This document shows positions 1-7,317 of a DNA stretch of 41,169 nucleotides, one piece after another. The stretch is from Candidatus Methanophagales archaeon (lineage in GTDB: Archaea; Halobacteriota; Syntropharchaeia; Alkanophagales; Methanospirareceae): assembly GCA_025435355.1 (NCBI GenBank), contig JANJFQ010000004.1, positions 1-41,169 on the forward strand, written 5' to 3'. The first letter of the stretch is position 1; each line of letters begins with the position of its first letter. The notes beneath the pieces were generated by a model. That model was not told the DNA's origin and did not search any database. It worked only from the letters and a program-made list of their open reading frames with translations. The position numbers were made by a program, and so were the translations under genes.

Positions 1-277
1 TTGCCATGTTCGCTAACTGTTCGATTTCTTCTTCTTTTGTTCGAGGCGTTATTGGTGCCTGCGGCGCTTGCGGTTGTGGTTGCGAAGGCATTGGTTGCTG
101 CATGCCAAGTCCCATGCCTCTGCCCATGCCTCGCCCTCTACCGCCGCCTCGTCCTCCGTCCATGCCCGTACCAACTCCGGGGCTCATCCCTGCACCCATA
201 CCTGCATGAGCGGCAACAGTCGAACCCCCAATCTCGCTTAGTTTACCGTTTTTATACATCTCAAATGCTTCTTTCAC
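1..277 (-). CDS. NifX-like C-terminal fragment with Gly/Met-rich tail (partial at window edge)
   Basis: Read on the minus strand from a GTG at 277, the frame stays open to the window edge. The first ~20 residues (VKEAFEMYKNGKLSEIGG) resemble the last helix and strand of dinitrogenase iron-molybdenum-cofactor (NifX/NifB-type) domains. A low-complexity tail follows, rich in Gly, Met and Arg, then Pro and Gln (GRGRGMGRGMG; QPMPSQPQPQ), a tail style common in archaeal members of that family. The rest of the domain is absent: upstream codons in this frame read YEYIFTWGKKKIKKGK, without an ATG, and do not look like NifX. So the gene is either 5'-truncated or starts at a non-standard codon. TATA-like sequence lies around 305-335. 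The start is uncertain and the stop is outside the window. Confidence 0.45.
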   Translation of the reverse strand, partial: MKEAFEMYKNGKLSEIGGSTVAAHAGMGAGMSPGVGTGMDGGRGGGRGRGMGRGMGLGMQQPMPSQPQPQAPQAPITPRTKEEEIEQLANMA

Positions 278-359
278 CTTTCCCTTTTTGATTTTTTTCT
301 TCCCCCATGTGAATATATATTCATAACAGCATATAAAAACTACTTGTCTAAAAATGTAG

Positions 360-475
360 GTGGCACATCTTCGCTAAACCGGTATGTACATCGCGATCTG
401 GGCCTAGCTTGCTGGAGTCCGCCTATGAGACCCGCCGGGGTTCTGAAGGGCGGCATTCGTCGGCGGGTGAATGAT
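360..475. other. GC-rich segment with strong stem-loop, possible structured RNA
   Basis: This stretch is much richer in G+C than its AT-rich surroundings. It contains a perfect 8-bp inverted repeat, ACCCGCCG at 430-437 and CGGCGGGT at 461-468, enclosing a 23-nt loop that is itself GC-rich. In AT-rich archaeal genomes such islands often mark non-coding RNAs. I do not recognise a tRNA (no T-arm motif), SRP RNA, RNase P RNA or a clear C/D or H/ACA guide RNA. No convincing ORF covers it. Confidence 0.3.
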
Positions 476-483
476 TTTCCAGA

Positions 484-514
484 CTCTCCGCGTTCTCTGT
501 GGGCTCAGCGGTAA
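484..514. repeat. Dispersed 'CTCTGCG/GAACTC' type repeat, copy 1
   Basis: The segment (CTCTCCGCGTTCTCTGTG followed by GGCTCAGCGGTAA) belongs to the same degenerate family as 4534-4563 and the two copies in 16031-16150. All lie between genes or immediately upstream of them. Here the repeat falls inside the 5' extension of the SpoIIM-like ORF, which argues for the downstream start at 568. Confidence 0.6.
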
Positions 515-567
515 ACAAGTACACCTTTTGTTTTATTTATAAAGCGTATCCCTTTTTAATAACTAAT

Positions 568-1149
568 ATGGAAGAAAAATTATCGCTGCGTGAATATCTT
601 TATTCTCTTCGATTCTACATCCTGTTCGTTTCCGTTCTTTTCGTTGGCTCCATTGTCATCGGGTATATGGGTTTCCTGAGCGAGATGTTTAGTGAGACAT
701 TGGAGTTGATTCAACAGCTTAGCGAGAATATAAAAGATTCTACACAGGAATACCCATCATGGATACTTTTTTTGGCTTTCTTTATCGTGATATTCTTGAA
801 TAACTCTTTCACTTGCTTCCTTGACGTCATATTGGGACCGCTGATAGGCATTTTCCCTATGTTTTCCGCATTTATCAATGGCGGTTTACTCGGCTGGTTT
901 GCACAGGAAGAGGGTCTGATTGTCTTTCTTGCGATAGTGCCGCATGGAATATTTGAGATACCCGCTTTTTTGTTCAGTGCTGCGATTGGCTTGCGACTGG
1001 GGCGAGAAGTTTTAAAAAGGAAAAGCGAGAGGCATTTAAAAAAGGAGTTGAAGAAGGGGTTGGTGGCATTCCTCATGCTGGTCTTGCCTCTTCTTATTAT
1101 TGCCGCTCTTATTGAATCGGTTTTGATTGTTGCAACGACAAACTTTTAA
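568..1149 (+). CDS. SpoIIM / DUF95-like integral membrane protein
   Basis: A protein of about 193 residues with several hydrophobic segments. The first is near the N terminus (FYILFVSVLFVGSIVIGY), followed by a central set and a C-terminal one (GLVAFLMLVLPLLIIAALIE). The motif VPHGIFEIPAFLFSAAIGLR is characteristic of the stage II sporulation protein M family, which is widespread in archaea that do not sporulate and whose function there is unknown. I chose the ATG at 568 because the longer ORF from 499 runs through a dispersed repeat. A TATA-like TTTATTTATAAAG lies about 25 nt upstream, suggesting a nearly leaderless transcript. The gene ends 27 bp before the MBL-fold gene, on the same strand. 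Confidence 0.75.
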   Translation: MEEKLSLREYLYSLRFYILFVSVLFVGSIVIGYMGFLSEMFSETLELIQQLSENIKDSTQEYPSWILFLAFFIVIFLNNSFTCFLDVILGPLIGIFPMFSAFINGGLLGWFAQEEGLIVFLAIVPHGIFEIPAFLFSAAIGLRLGREVLKRKSERHLKKELKKGLVAFLMLVLPLLIIAALIESVLIVATTNF

Positions 1150-1176
1150 GAAAAGTTTTAAAAGAAAGTTTGAGAA

Positions 1177-1824
1177 ATGAGAATTAAAGAAGGCGTGTAT
1201 TGGTATAGCGAGAAAGGATTGCTTGATGCAAACACATACGTGATAAAGGATGAAATCACAGTTCTCATAGACCCGGGGTTGGAAAATTATCTTGGACGGC
1301 GACTTAAAGAAATGCAGGAAGACGGAATAGACCCGAAAGAAGTTGATTTTATAATGATTACACATCTTCATCCTGACCACTGCGACGCAACAGCTTCATT
1401 CAAGGACGTTTCGGGTGCAAAAGTTGCATTACATCCATCACAAGTGGAATATTTTGATATTATAACTGAAGAAACTTCGAGGTTCCTTGGCATTGGCATA
1501 GCAAAGAAATTCGAGGTGGATTTGGTGTTTGAGGAGAGTATAGGTAACACCGAGTTGCGGATATTGCATACACCGGGGCATTCTCCAGAAAGTATATGTT
1601 TTTACGCTTCGGATAAAAAGATTTTGATCTGTGGAGATTTGGTGTTTGAAAGAAGCGTAGGAAGAACTGATTTGCCTTTTGGTAACAAAGAAGAGCTAAA
1701 AGACTCCATTAAAATGCTGTCAACACTTGATACTGAACTTTTGTTGCCGGGGCATGGTGCGATAATAGAAGGAAGAAACAAAGTCAAAAGAAATTATGAA
1801 TTTGTAAGAGAATTTTATCTCTAA
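1177..1824 (+). CDS. Metallo-beta-lactamase-fold hydrolase (glyoxalase II-like)
   Basis: A 215-residue, single-domain protein. The family metal-binding residues are all visible: THLHPDHCD (H63, H65, D67, H68), HTPGHS (H135), CGDLVF (D154) and LLPGHG (H193). This is the complete set for a binuclear metal site, so the enzyme is expected to be an active hydrolase. The fold covers hydroxyacylglutathione hydrolases, lactonases and many others, and the substrate cannot be read from the sequence. The gene is probably co-transcribed with the SpoIIM-like gene upstream. Its stop overlaps the convergent FwdA-like gene by 4 bp (1821-1824). Confidence 0.85.
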   Translation: MRIKEGVYWYSEKGLLDANTYVIKDEITVLIDPGLENYLGRRLKEMQEDGIDPKEVDFIMITHLHPDHCDATASFKDVSGAKVALHPSQVEYFDIITEETSRFLGIGIAKKFEVDLVFEESIGNTELRILHTPGHSPESICFYASDKKILICGDLVFERSVGRTDLPFGNKEELKDSIKMLSTLDTELLLPGHGAIIEGRNKVKRNYEFVREFYL

Positions 1825-3278
1825 ACACCCTCACTCGTACCTATAAAACAATCATCTACCTTTAGATGCTCAGCCCTAAATGACCTTCTGTTGCATATCC
1901 GTTCTATCATTTCACGCTCTTTCGTATTCTCAACCTCTTCCTTCGTTCCTTTCGGCTCAAAATAAAATCTCTTTTTCTCCACCCCATCACTGTCCTTATT
2001 CAACTTCCCTTCGTATATCACCATTTCTCCACCTTTCAAAAGATACGAACAATTACGTAGTCGCTCCTCTAACTCTCTTCCGTCTGTATGTTCTCCTATA
2101 TCATATACCGCAATATCCGCATCCGCACCTATACCTAAATGACCCTTATTTTTTAAGCCAAGTTGCCTTGCTGGATTCGTTCTCGTTATTTCCGCTAACT
2201 CATATAACGAATATTCAACGTCAGGTAACTCCTCATTCGTTAGCTCTTTTCTGTTACCGCGGTTCAACAACCCTGCGAATATCTTTGGATAAGAGGAAAA
2301 GAAGCATCCATTGGGGCTATCGGTGGAAAAAGAAATGCAGCATGACTTCAAATATTCTAAAGCTTCCAGTGCAAATCTTATCGAGTAAAATGCCTTTTCA
2401 TCCACTCTTTTCTTATCGTTCACCTTTGAAAATATCAATGGCTTCTCTAACCCTATGTCCACGCTAATGAAATTTTCACTCTCAGCAGCAGAATACCCAA
2501 TTCTTATATTTTCCTCATTCTCCGAAGGGCTAAAAATGCCGAGGTCAACAGCTCCGCCCTTTCTTAATACTTCCCTCGCTGCTTCGTATCTTTCATCATT
2601 ATCTATACCCGAAGCGATATGAGCCAAACAGAAAGCACTTAAAACATCTGTATCTTCGTCTAACAACTCAGGATACGTCCTCAACTGTATCTTCGGCACC
2701 TCCCATGAGTTGATTAGTTCATAAAAGAAATTCAAACATTTCTTCTCGCCTATATCACGATAAAAAAAACCTTTTTTCGCATATCTCACCCCCGCATCGT
2801 ATATCTTCACGCTTATGGACTTCGTGAGGTCTAAAAGAAAAAGAATTACGTGCTTCACACTTCCCTTATCGCCTTCTCTTATTTCCTTTTCTATGTCATA
2901 TAAGCTCAGAACAAGGACTGCTGAAGTGTCCACCACGGGAATGCTGCTGAGTTCGTGATGCACGTAACTTGCAGTGTTCAAGGTCATTAAAGGCTCGTTT
3001 ACGTGCGTATAGCCCATCCTCGCATAAGTATGTCCTATTTCTGCAACGGTTGGGAATCCAAACGTGAATCTCGTTAAGTTCAGTCCATACGTCGCTACAT
3101 GGCTGTGCACGTCTATCCCACCGGGCATTACTGTTTTATCTGCTGCATCTAATATCTCTTCGGGTTTTATTTCCTCCACTATCTTACCATCGGCAATGAA
3201 AATATCCATCTTTTCGCCGTCCACTCCATTCAGAGGGTCGTAAACCGTGCCGTTTTTTATGCACGTCTTCATCTTCAT
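1821..3278 (-). CDS. Divergent formylmethanofuran dehydrogenase subunit A (FwdA/FmdA) homologue
   Basis: A 485-residue amidohydrolase-superfamily protein. FwdA hydrolyses formate/formylmethanofuran at a binuclear zinc site in the first step of CO2 reduction (or the last step of methane oxidation). Family hallmarks are seen: MPGGIDVHSHVA (HxH at 58/60), a lysine in SVKIYDAG (K158) where the carboxylated lysine is expected, LAHIASG (H220) and FSTDSPNG (D320, the catalytic Asp motif). The family motif IHLHxNN appears to be replaced by IQLRTY (198-202), so at least one zinc-ligand histidine is missing. The protein is also shorter than typical FwdA (about 570 residues). It stands alone, without fwdB/C/D neighbours. 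It may be an inactive or repurposed paralogue. Start at ATG 3278; a second ATG is two codons in. Confidence 0.75.
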   Translation of the reverse strand: MKMKTCIKNGTVYDPLNGVDGEKMDIFIADGKIVEEIKPEEILDAADKTVMPGGIDVHSHVATYGLNLTRFTFGFPTVAEIGHTYARMGYTHVNEPLMTLNTASYVHHELSSIPVVDTSAVLVLSLYDIEKEIREGDKGSVKHVILFLLDLTKSISVKIYDAGVRYAKKGFFYRDIGEKKCLNFFYELINSWEVPKIQLRTYPELLDEDTDVLSAFCLAHIASGIDNDERYEAAREVLRKGGAVDLGIFSPSENEENIRIGYSAAESENFISVDIGLEKPLIFSKVNDKKRVDEKAFYSIRFALEALEYLKSCCISFSTDSPNGCFFSSYPKIFAGLLNRGNRKELTNEELPDVEYSLYELAEITRTNPARQLGLKNKGHLGIGADADIAVYDIGEHTDGRELEERLRNCSYLLKGGEMVIYEGKLNKDSDGVEKKRFYFEPKGTKEEVENTKEREMIERICNRRSFRAEHLKVDDCFIGTSEGV

Positions 3279-3410
3279 GTCACGTGTTTGTTAGGTGCTT
3301 TAACGTATTGGTATGAAAATACCTTATCATTTTCATGCTCATGGGTGTCCCTTTGGGTCACGAAGATTTCTTTTTAAAAGAATCTGTACTAAGAAAATTA
3401 ATTTAAACTC
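3279..3410. other. Intergenic AT-rich segment
   Basis: Nothing coding is supported here. It is the upstream region of the FwdA-like gene on the minus strand. A weak hairpin-like tract (TTTCTTTTTAAAAGAATC) is present, and an IS end follows at 3411. Confidence 0.4.
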
Positions 3411-3428
3411 AATTATGGGACAGCCTCT
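3411..3428. repeat. IS terminal sequence, right-end type
   Basis: AATTATGGGACAGCCTCT is the exact reverse complement of the left end at 4008-4025. It is nearly identical to the right end at 4213-4230, including the preceding AAACTC. It is a remnant IS end, and together with 4008-4025 it brackets the hicAB pair. Confidence 0.75.
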
Positions 3429-3506
3429 TCAATGTAAGGTGAATTGGTTGGGACTTTTAGTAAACATATTTAAGAAGCAAAAGAAATATTGAAATGGTGA
3501 TTGAAA

Positions 3507-3746
3507 ATGGCAGAAGCTAAAAAAGTTCATCTACCTGTTCTTGTGGAGAAGGATGAAGATGGTTTTTTTGTGGTCGAATGCCCGCTTCTTCAGGGATGCT
3601 ATACGCAGGGAAAAACACTGGACGAAGCGTTAAAAAACATACATGAGGTGATTGAACTGTGCATTGAAGAACAGAAGGAAGAAATTGTGGAACAGCTTGA
3701 CGCAATCCAGGAGTTCAGCTACCATGTTGTGTCAGTAGCAATATGA
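3507..3746 (+). CDS. hicB: HicB-family antitoxin
   Basis: A 79-residue protein with the HicB N-terminal fold signature: VLVEKDEDGFFVVECPLLQGCYTQGKTLDEALKNIHEVIELCIEE. HicB antitoxins neutralise the HicA mRNA interferase and often repress their own operon. I chose the ATG at 3507 over the TTG at 3501; GGTGAT just upstream could serve as ribosome-binding site. The gene overlaps hicA by 4 nt (ATGA), typical of translationally coupled toxin-antitoxin pairs. Here the order is antitoxin first, and the toxin is broken. The pair lies between IS ends. Confidence 0.85.
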   Translation: MAEAKKVHLPVLVEKDEDGFFVVECPLLQGCYTQGKTLDEALKNIHEVIELCIEEQKEEIVEQLDAIQEFSYHVVSVAI

Positions 3747-3970
3747 GCAGATTGCCCGTTGTCTCTGGAGAAAAGGCAGTTAACTGTTTTGAAAAGCTGG
3801 GTTATGTGGTCGTAAGACAAAAAGGAAGTCATATTCGTATGTGGCACTAATCTGATAGAAGCAAAAAGCCTTTAACGATTCCAAAACACAAAGTGCTTGG
3901 CAAAGGGCTGTTAAGAAAACGTTTAAGAGATGCTGAGATAAGTATTGAGGAGTTCCGCGTGTTGTTATGA
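3743..3970 (+). pseudogene. hicA: hicA toxin with an in-frame nonsense codon
   Basis: Read from the ATG at 3743, the frame gives MSRLPVVSGEKAVNCFEKLG, then a segment with RQKGSHIRMWH, a TAA at 3848-3850, and, in the same frame, SDRSKKPLTIPKHKVLGKG and a family-like C terminus (LRDAEISIEEFRVLL) ending at 3970. GSHIRM and the catalytic-type histidine are characteristic of HicA double-stranded RNA-binding-fold toxins. Apart from the single stop codon the reading frame is intact over 75 codons, so inactivation is recent or a sequencing error is possible. hicB remains intact. Confidence 0.85.
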
Positions 3971-4007
3971 TGAGGCCAGACGAACAACCAAGGATGCCCC
4001 CGAATTC

Positions 4008-4230
4008 AGAGGCTGTCCCATAATTAAATAACTTTCCGATACTTTTATATGCTTTAAACCCCGTATTAACGTTATGGCATTCATAAGAAGACTCCGAAAT
4101 CAAAATTGGCTATTTCCCCCGAGTATAGCAGACTTAATCGAAGAAGACCACATTTGTAGACACGTAGATGAGGTAGTAGAAGGTATAGACCTTAAAAGGA
4201 TCGAGAAAACTCAATTATGGGACCGCCTCT
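4008..4230 (+). mobile_element. Deleted IS1182/DUF772-type insertion sequence remnant (MITE-sized)
   Basis: Left end AGAGGCTGTCCCATAATT (4008-4025) and right end AATTATGGGACCGCCTCT (4213-4230) are inverted repeats differing at one position. Between them lie a TATA-like promoter (CTTTTATATGC) and only the first ~45 codons of a transposase, so most of the element has been deleted internally. The retained ends could still be mobilised in trans by a full-length relative. Confidence 0.75.
4074..4206 (+). pseudogene. Transposase N-terminal fragment (IS1182-like)
   Basis: The sequence MAFIRRLRNQNWLFPPSIAD followed by LIEEDHICRHVDEVVEGIDL matches the typical N terminus of IS1182/DUF772-type transposases. 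The frame then runs into the element's right terminal repeat and stops at 4304, so everything after about 4206 is not transposase. The DDE catalytic core is absent. Confidence 0.75.
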
Positions 4231-4323
4231 TAAAACCAAAAAAGTTGGTTTTGTTAGAAAAAGATAAAGAAGTTAAGTCCGAGTGGGACCCTGCCTATGG
4301 ATAACGTGGATGCCACGCATTTT

Positions 4324-4432
4324 AGAGCTTGTCCCATAATCAGATATTTTGCGAAAATAAATGCTTATTTTTCGATATAAACTCTTATTTGTACTTCTTT
4401 TTGTTGAGATTTTGGATTGTGAGACCGCCTCT
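4324..4432. mobile_element. Short inverted-repeat element (MITE-like)
   Basis: AGAGCTTGTCCCATAATC (4324-4341) and GATTGTGAGACCGCCTCT (4415-4432) are imperfect inverted repeats related to the ends of the adjacent IS remnant. The 73-bp interior is AT-rich and non-coding. This is best read as an older, more diverged non-autonomous copy of the same element family. Confidence 0.6.
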
Positions 4433-4533
4433 ATACAGGTTGGGGCTTTACGTGACGTGGTTGAAACTTTAAATATCCAAAAGGCATAAAGAATATATAT
4501 GAAACTAAAAGTCGTTTTAGAATTTACATACTT

Positions 4534-4563
4534 TCTCTGCGAACTCAGCGTTCTTTGCGGTAC
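4534..4563. repeat. Dispersed 'CTCTGCG/GAACTC' type repeat, copy 2
   Basis: The segment reads TCTCTGCGAACTCAGCG followed by TTCTTTGCGGTAC, of the same family as 484-514 and 16031-16150. It lies just upstream of the AsnB-Dph6 fusion gene and inside the spurious 5' extension of that ORF. Confidence 0.6.
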
Positions 4564-4607
4564 ATTTGAACTGTGACAAAGTCAAGCTACAATATCGAAA
4601 GATAAAA

Positions 4608-6644
4608 ATGCACGAAATAATCGGAGTTTTTAACCACGAACCCGAAAAATCAGCAGAGCTTGTAATCAAGGGTTTAGAAGTGCTGAAGAATAGAGAAGAT
4701 GCAGGTTTCTGGATTAGCACCGGGAACGGCGATTGGTATTCAAAAGACTTGCAAGAATTAAAACAGATTGTGAAGAAGGATAGTAAAAATTGCATTGCCT
4801 CATGTTCCTGTTTCAAAGAAAGTTCTGCTGGTAAAAGTAAGTTCGTAGCAGACGCAGAGATATATAATTTGAACGAATTAAAGGAAAAAAGGTTTGAAGG
4901 TGCTTATGCATTTGCGTATTGGGTAGGCGATGAGTTGTACATAGCGCGAGATACAATAGGTTTAAAGCCTGTTTGTTTCGCACACGCCGATGGATTCGCG
5001 TTTGCTTCGGAAAAGAAAGTGTTGGAAGCAATGGGATTCGCACATGCAATTGAACTTGACCCACGAGTGCTTTTGAAATACAACATAAAAGAAGACAGGT
5101 TGAGTTTCGAGAAAAGAAAGTTCTTTTACGTTGTGCCCGAGATAAAAGCGGATAAGGATAAGCTAAAAGAAGAATTGCTGAACTTGCTGCGAGAAAGTAT
5201 TTCGAGGAGGCAGGAGGAGAAGTTTGGCGTGCTCTTTTCCGGCGGATTGGATTCCACACTTATCGCTTACATCTGCAAGGATTTTGGTGCTGATTTTGTT
5301 TGTTATACCGTGGCAGTTGAAGAGCCGGAAATGAAGGAAGCAGAGGATTTGAGGTATGCGAAGCGGATTGCTGCGGATTTGGGCTTGAAGTTGAAAATAA
5401 AGAAAATGGGGGTTGAAGAGCTTGAGAAATATCTCAAAGAAGTCGTTCCCTTGATTGAGGATACAGACGTTGTAAAAGTTGGCGTGGCGTTGCCTTTATA
5501 TGTTGCATGCGAGCTTGCAAGGGAAGACGGTATAAAAACGGTTCTCTACGGTATCGGCGCTGAGGAGTTATTTACAGGCTATGAAAGACATAAACGAGTA
5601 AAAAAGGAGGATTTGAATACAGAATGTTTAGCCGGTCTGTTGAGGATGTACGAGCGCGACCTTTACAGAGATGAACTGGTGGCGAAGTCGCTGGGGATTT
5701 CGTTACGCGCACCATTTTTGGCTCCAGACCTTGTGGATTACGCATTGAGAATACCCGTGTCGTATAAATTGTTAGATGCTGAGAACAAGGTGATTTTAAG
5801 AGAAATAGCGAGAGACCTTGGGCTGGAGGGAGTTGCAGGCAGGAAAAAAAGAGCGGTGCAATATGGCTCAAATTTTCTTAAGGCGATAGAAAAGCTCGCA
5901 AAGAGAAAAGGGTTCAGGTATAAGAAAGATTTTTTGAGGACTTTTTATACTTCTCGGAACATAAAGTTGGGTTGCCTTTTCAGCTCTGGTAAGGACAGTG
6001 CTTATGCACTCTGGCTCATGCTAAAGGAGGGCTATCCCGTGGAATGTTTAATCACCCTAAAAAGTAGTAATCCCGAATCGTATATGTTCCACACGCCTGC
6101 GATAGACCTGGTAGAGCTGCAAGCCGAAGCGATTGGCTTGCCTCTGGTTATGAAAGAGACAGCGGGCGAGAAAGAAAAGGAACTGGAGGATTTGCGAGCT
6201 GCATTTAGGGAAGCGAAGACGAGATACGGGATAGAAGGGGTTATAACAGGTGCCTTATGGAGTAATTATCAAAAAGAACGAATAGAACGAATTGCAATGG
6301 AAGAGAACCTCAAGGTGTTCTCGCCTTTATGGCATATCAACCAGGAAACGGAGATGCGACTCGTGGTAACCAATCTCGAGGTAATTTTCACGGGCATCAG
6401 TGCGTATGGTCTGGACAAGAGCTGGCTTGGTAGGCGGATAACAGAGGAGGACGTTGACCGGTTGGTTGCGATGGACATTGAGATGAACGTCTCAGGAGAG
6501 GGCGGGGAATTTGAATCTTTGGTGTTGGATGGACCAATGTTCAAGAAAAGGCTTGTCATATTGAAAAGCGAGATAGTGGAGGAGGATGAGAATACTGCAA
6601 GATTAGTGGTGAAAGAGGCGAAATTGGACACGTCCGCATTTTAA
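4608..6644 (+). CDS. Asparagine synthetase-like / Dph6 diphthine-ammonia ligase fusion
   Basis: A 678-residue protein made of two enzymes. Residues 1 to about 165 resemble a class II glutamine amidotransferase domain, but the protein starts MHEIIGVF where asparagine synthetase has MCGI: the nucleophilic Cys2 is replaced by His. Residues ~200-430 form an AsnB-type ATP pyrophosphatase (FSGGLDSTL near 210; YGIGAEELFTGYERH). Residues ~455-678 form a Dph6/DUF71 domain (SSGKDSAYA at 459, TGALWSNYQKERIE, LGRRI, GEGGEFESLVLDGP). Dph6 amidates diphthine on elongation factor 2 using ammonium. An ATG at 4608 gives a family-like start; the earlier TTG at 4566 lies in a repeat. Diphthamide synthesis is the safest role for the C-terminal half. 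The N-terminal half probably uses free ammonia or is an accessory domain. Confidence 0.85.
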   Translation: MHEIIGVFNHEPEKSAELVIKGLEVLKNREDAGFWISTGNGDWYSKDLQELKQIVKKDSKNCIASCSCFKESSAGKSKFVADAEIYNLNELKEKRFEGAYAFAYWVGDELYIARDTIGLKPVCFAHADGFAFASEKKVLEAMGFAHAIELDPRVLLKYNIKEDRLSFEKRKFFYVVPEIKADKDKLKEELLNLLRESISRRQEEKFGVLFSGGLDSTLIAYICKDFGADFVCYTVAVEEPEMKEAEDLRYAKRIAADLGLKLKIKKMGVEELEKYLKEVVPLIEDTDVVKVGVALPLYVACELAREDGIKTVLYGIGAEELFTGYERHKRVKKEDLNTECLAGLLRMYERDLYRDELVAKSLGISLRAPFLAPDLVDYALRIPVSYKLLDAENKVILREIARDLGLEGVAGRKKRAVQYGSNFLKAIEKLAKRKGFRYKKDFLRTFYTSRNIKLGCLFSSGKDSAYALWLMLKEGYPVECLITLKSSNPESYMFHTPAIDLVELQAEAIGLPLVMKETAGEKEKELEDLRAAFREAKTRYGIEGVITGALWSNYQKERIERIAMEENLKVFSPLWHINQETEMRLVVTNLEVIFTGISAYGLDKSWLGRRITEEDVDRLVAMDIEMNVSGEGGEFESLVLDGPMFKKRLVILKSEIVEEDENTARLVVKEAKLDTSAF

Positions 6645-6652
6645 AGTATAGT

Positions 6653-6674
6653 AATCTGTGTAATCTTGTGGTTA
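6653..6674. repeat. Dispersed 'AATCTGTGTAATCTTGTGG' repeat, copy 1
   Basis: AATCTGTGTAATCTTGTGG followed by TTA is almost identical to 8784-8803, between cas2 and cas4, and occurs inverted at 8710-8727. It lies in the 55-bp gap between two converging genes. Confidence 0.65.
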
Positions 6675-6699
6675 TAAAAGGAGCTAAACAAATTACATT

Positions 6700-7317
6700 T
6701 TAACTTAGAGCTTCTTTTAGGCTATCAAGATTGAATTGCGTATTTGCACAGCCATTTTTTGTTAACGGAATCCCTTTGATAGCCAATCCTTCTGATTCTA
6801 CGAATCCTATTCCTAATTTTATTTCCTCGGGGCATGCAATCCCCAAAACGGCATCACAATTTATGTTTCCCAAAATTTTCTTTAGACAGGACCCACCAGG
6901 CAAAATAAATACTTTATAACCATTTTTTTCCCCAAGCTCAGTCGCTTGATTTGCTAAGCAATCAGTTGAGCAGTGGTTGCAGAAATAAGAAGAAAATTCT
7001 GCGTCAAAGTCCGCTTTGCACCTAAAATCCATGTAGTTTCTGCAGCAATGTGGAACGAACAACATTTTCTCTTTCGCTTTTTTGAAATCTTTTTCATAAA
7101 CCAAATTTTTAATATGAATATCTGCCAGGTCTTCGACAACAGAAATTGCGTCTTCCAACTGAATTCCAAGTATTTTATCCACTCCGAATTCTCTAACGAT
7201 ATTCTTTGAGACCTTCCCCAATTTCTTGTGCAATTTTCGTTTATTCACTATTTCTGCAATGTCTTTGAAAAACTCTCTTGGAAGTTTTGTCAAATCGTAG
7301 TTGAAAGAATATGACAT
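6700..7317 (-). CDS. DUF116 family protein, cysteine-rich
   Basis: A 205-residue protein starting MSYSFNYDLTKLPREFFKD. An amphipathic N-terminal half is followed by a Cys-rich half: VPHCCRN, CNHCSTDCLANQA, GGSCLKK, GIACPEE and NGCANTQ. This arrangement matches DUF116, an uncharacterised family of anaerobic archaea and bacteria. The many cysteines suggest a metal or Fe-S site. I chose the ATG at 7317 because the longer ORF runs into the divergent cas1 promoter. It is transcribed away from cas1; whether it is functionally linked to CRISPR is unknown. Confidence 0.75.
   Translation of the reverse strand: MSYSFNYDLTKLPREFFKDIAEIVNKRKLHKKLGKVSKNIVREFGVDKILGIQLEDAISVVEDLADIHIKNLVYEKDFKKAKEKMLFVPHCCRNYMDFRCKADFDAEFSSYFCNHCSTDCLANQATELGEKNGYKVFILPGGSCLKKILGNINCDAVLGIACPEEIKLGIGFVESEGLAIKGIPLTKNGCANTQFNLDSLKEALS

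Noticed and set aside
430-468. tRNA, SRP RNA or RNase P RNA in the GC-rich island
   Set aside because: No T-arm, acceptor stem, helix 8 or conserved RNase P core could be recognised.
499-567. Longer start of the SpoIIM-like ORF
   Set aside because: The extension is encoded by a dispersed repeat and promoter-like sequence; the ATG at 568 gives a family-like N terminus.
1880-2467. 195-codon ORF opposite the FwdA-like gene
   Set aside because: Antisense shadow of a clear amidohydrolase gene, with low-complexity Leu/Ser/Pro composition.
4207-4304. Extension of the transposase fragment ORF beyond the right IS end
   Set aside because: The frame crosses the terminal repeat into flanking DNA, so the extra residues are not transposase.
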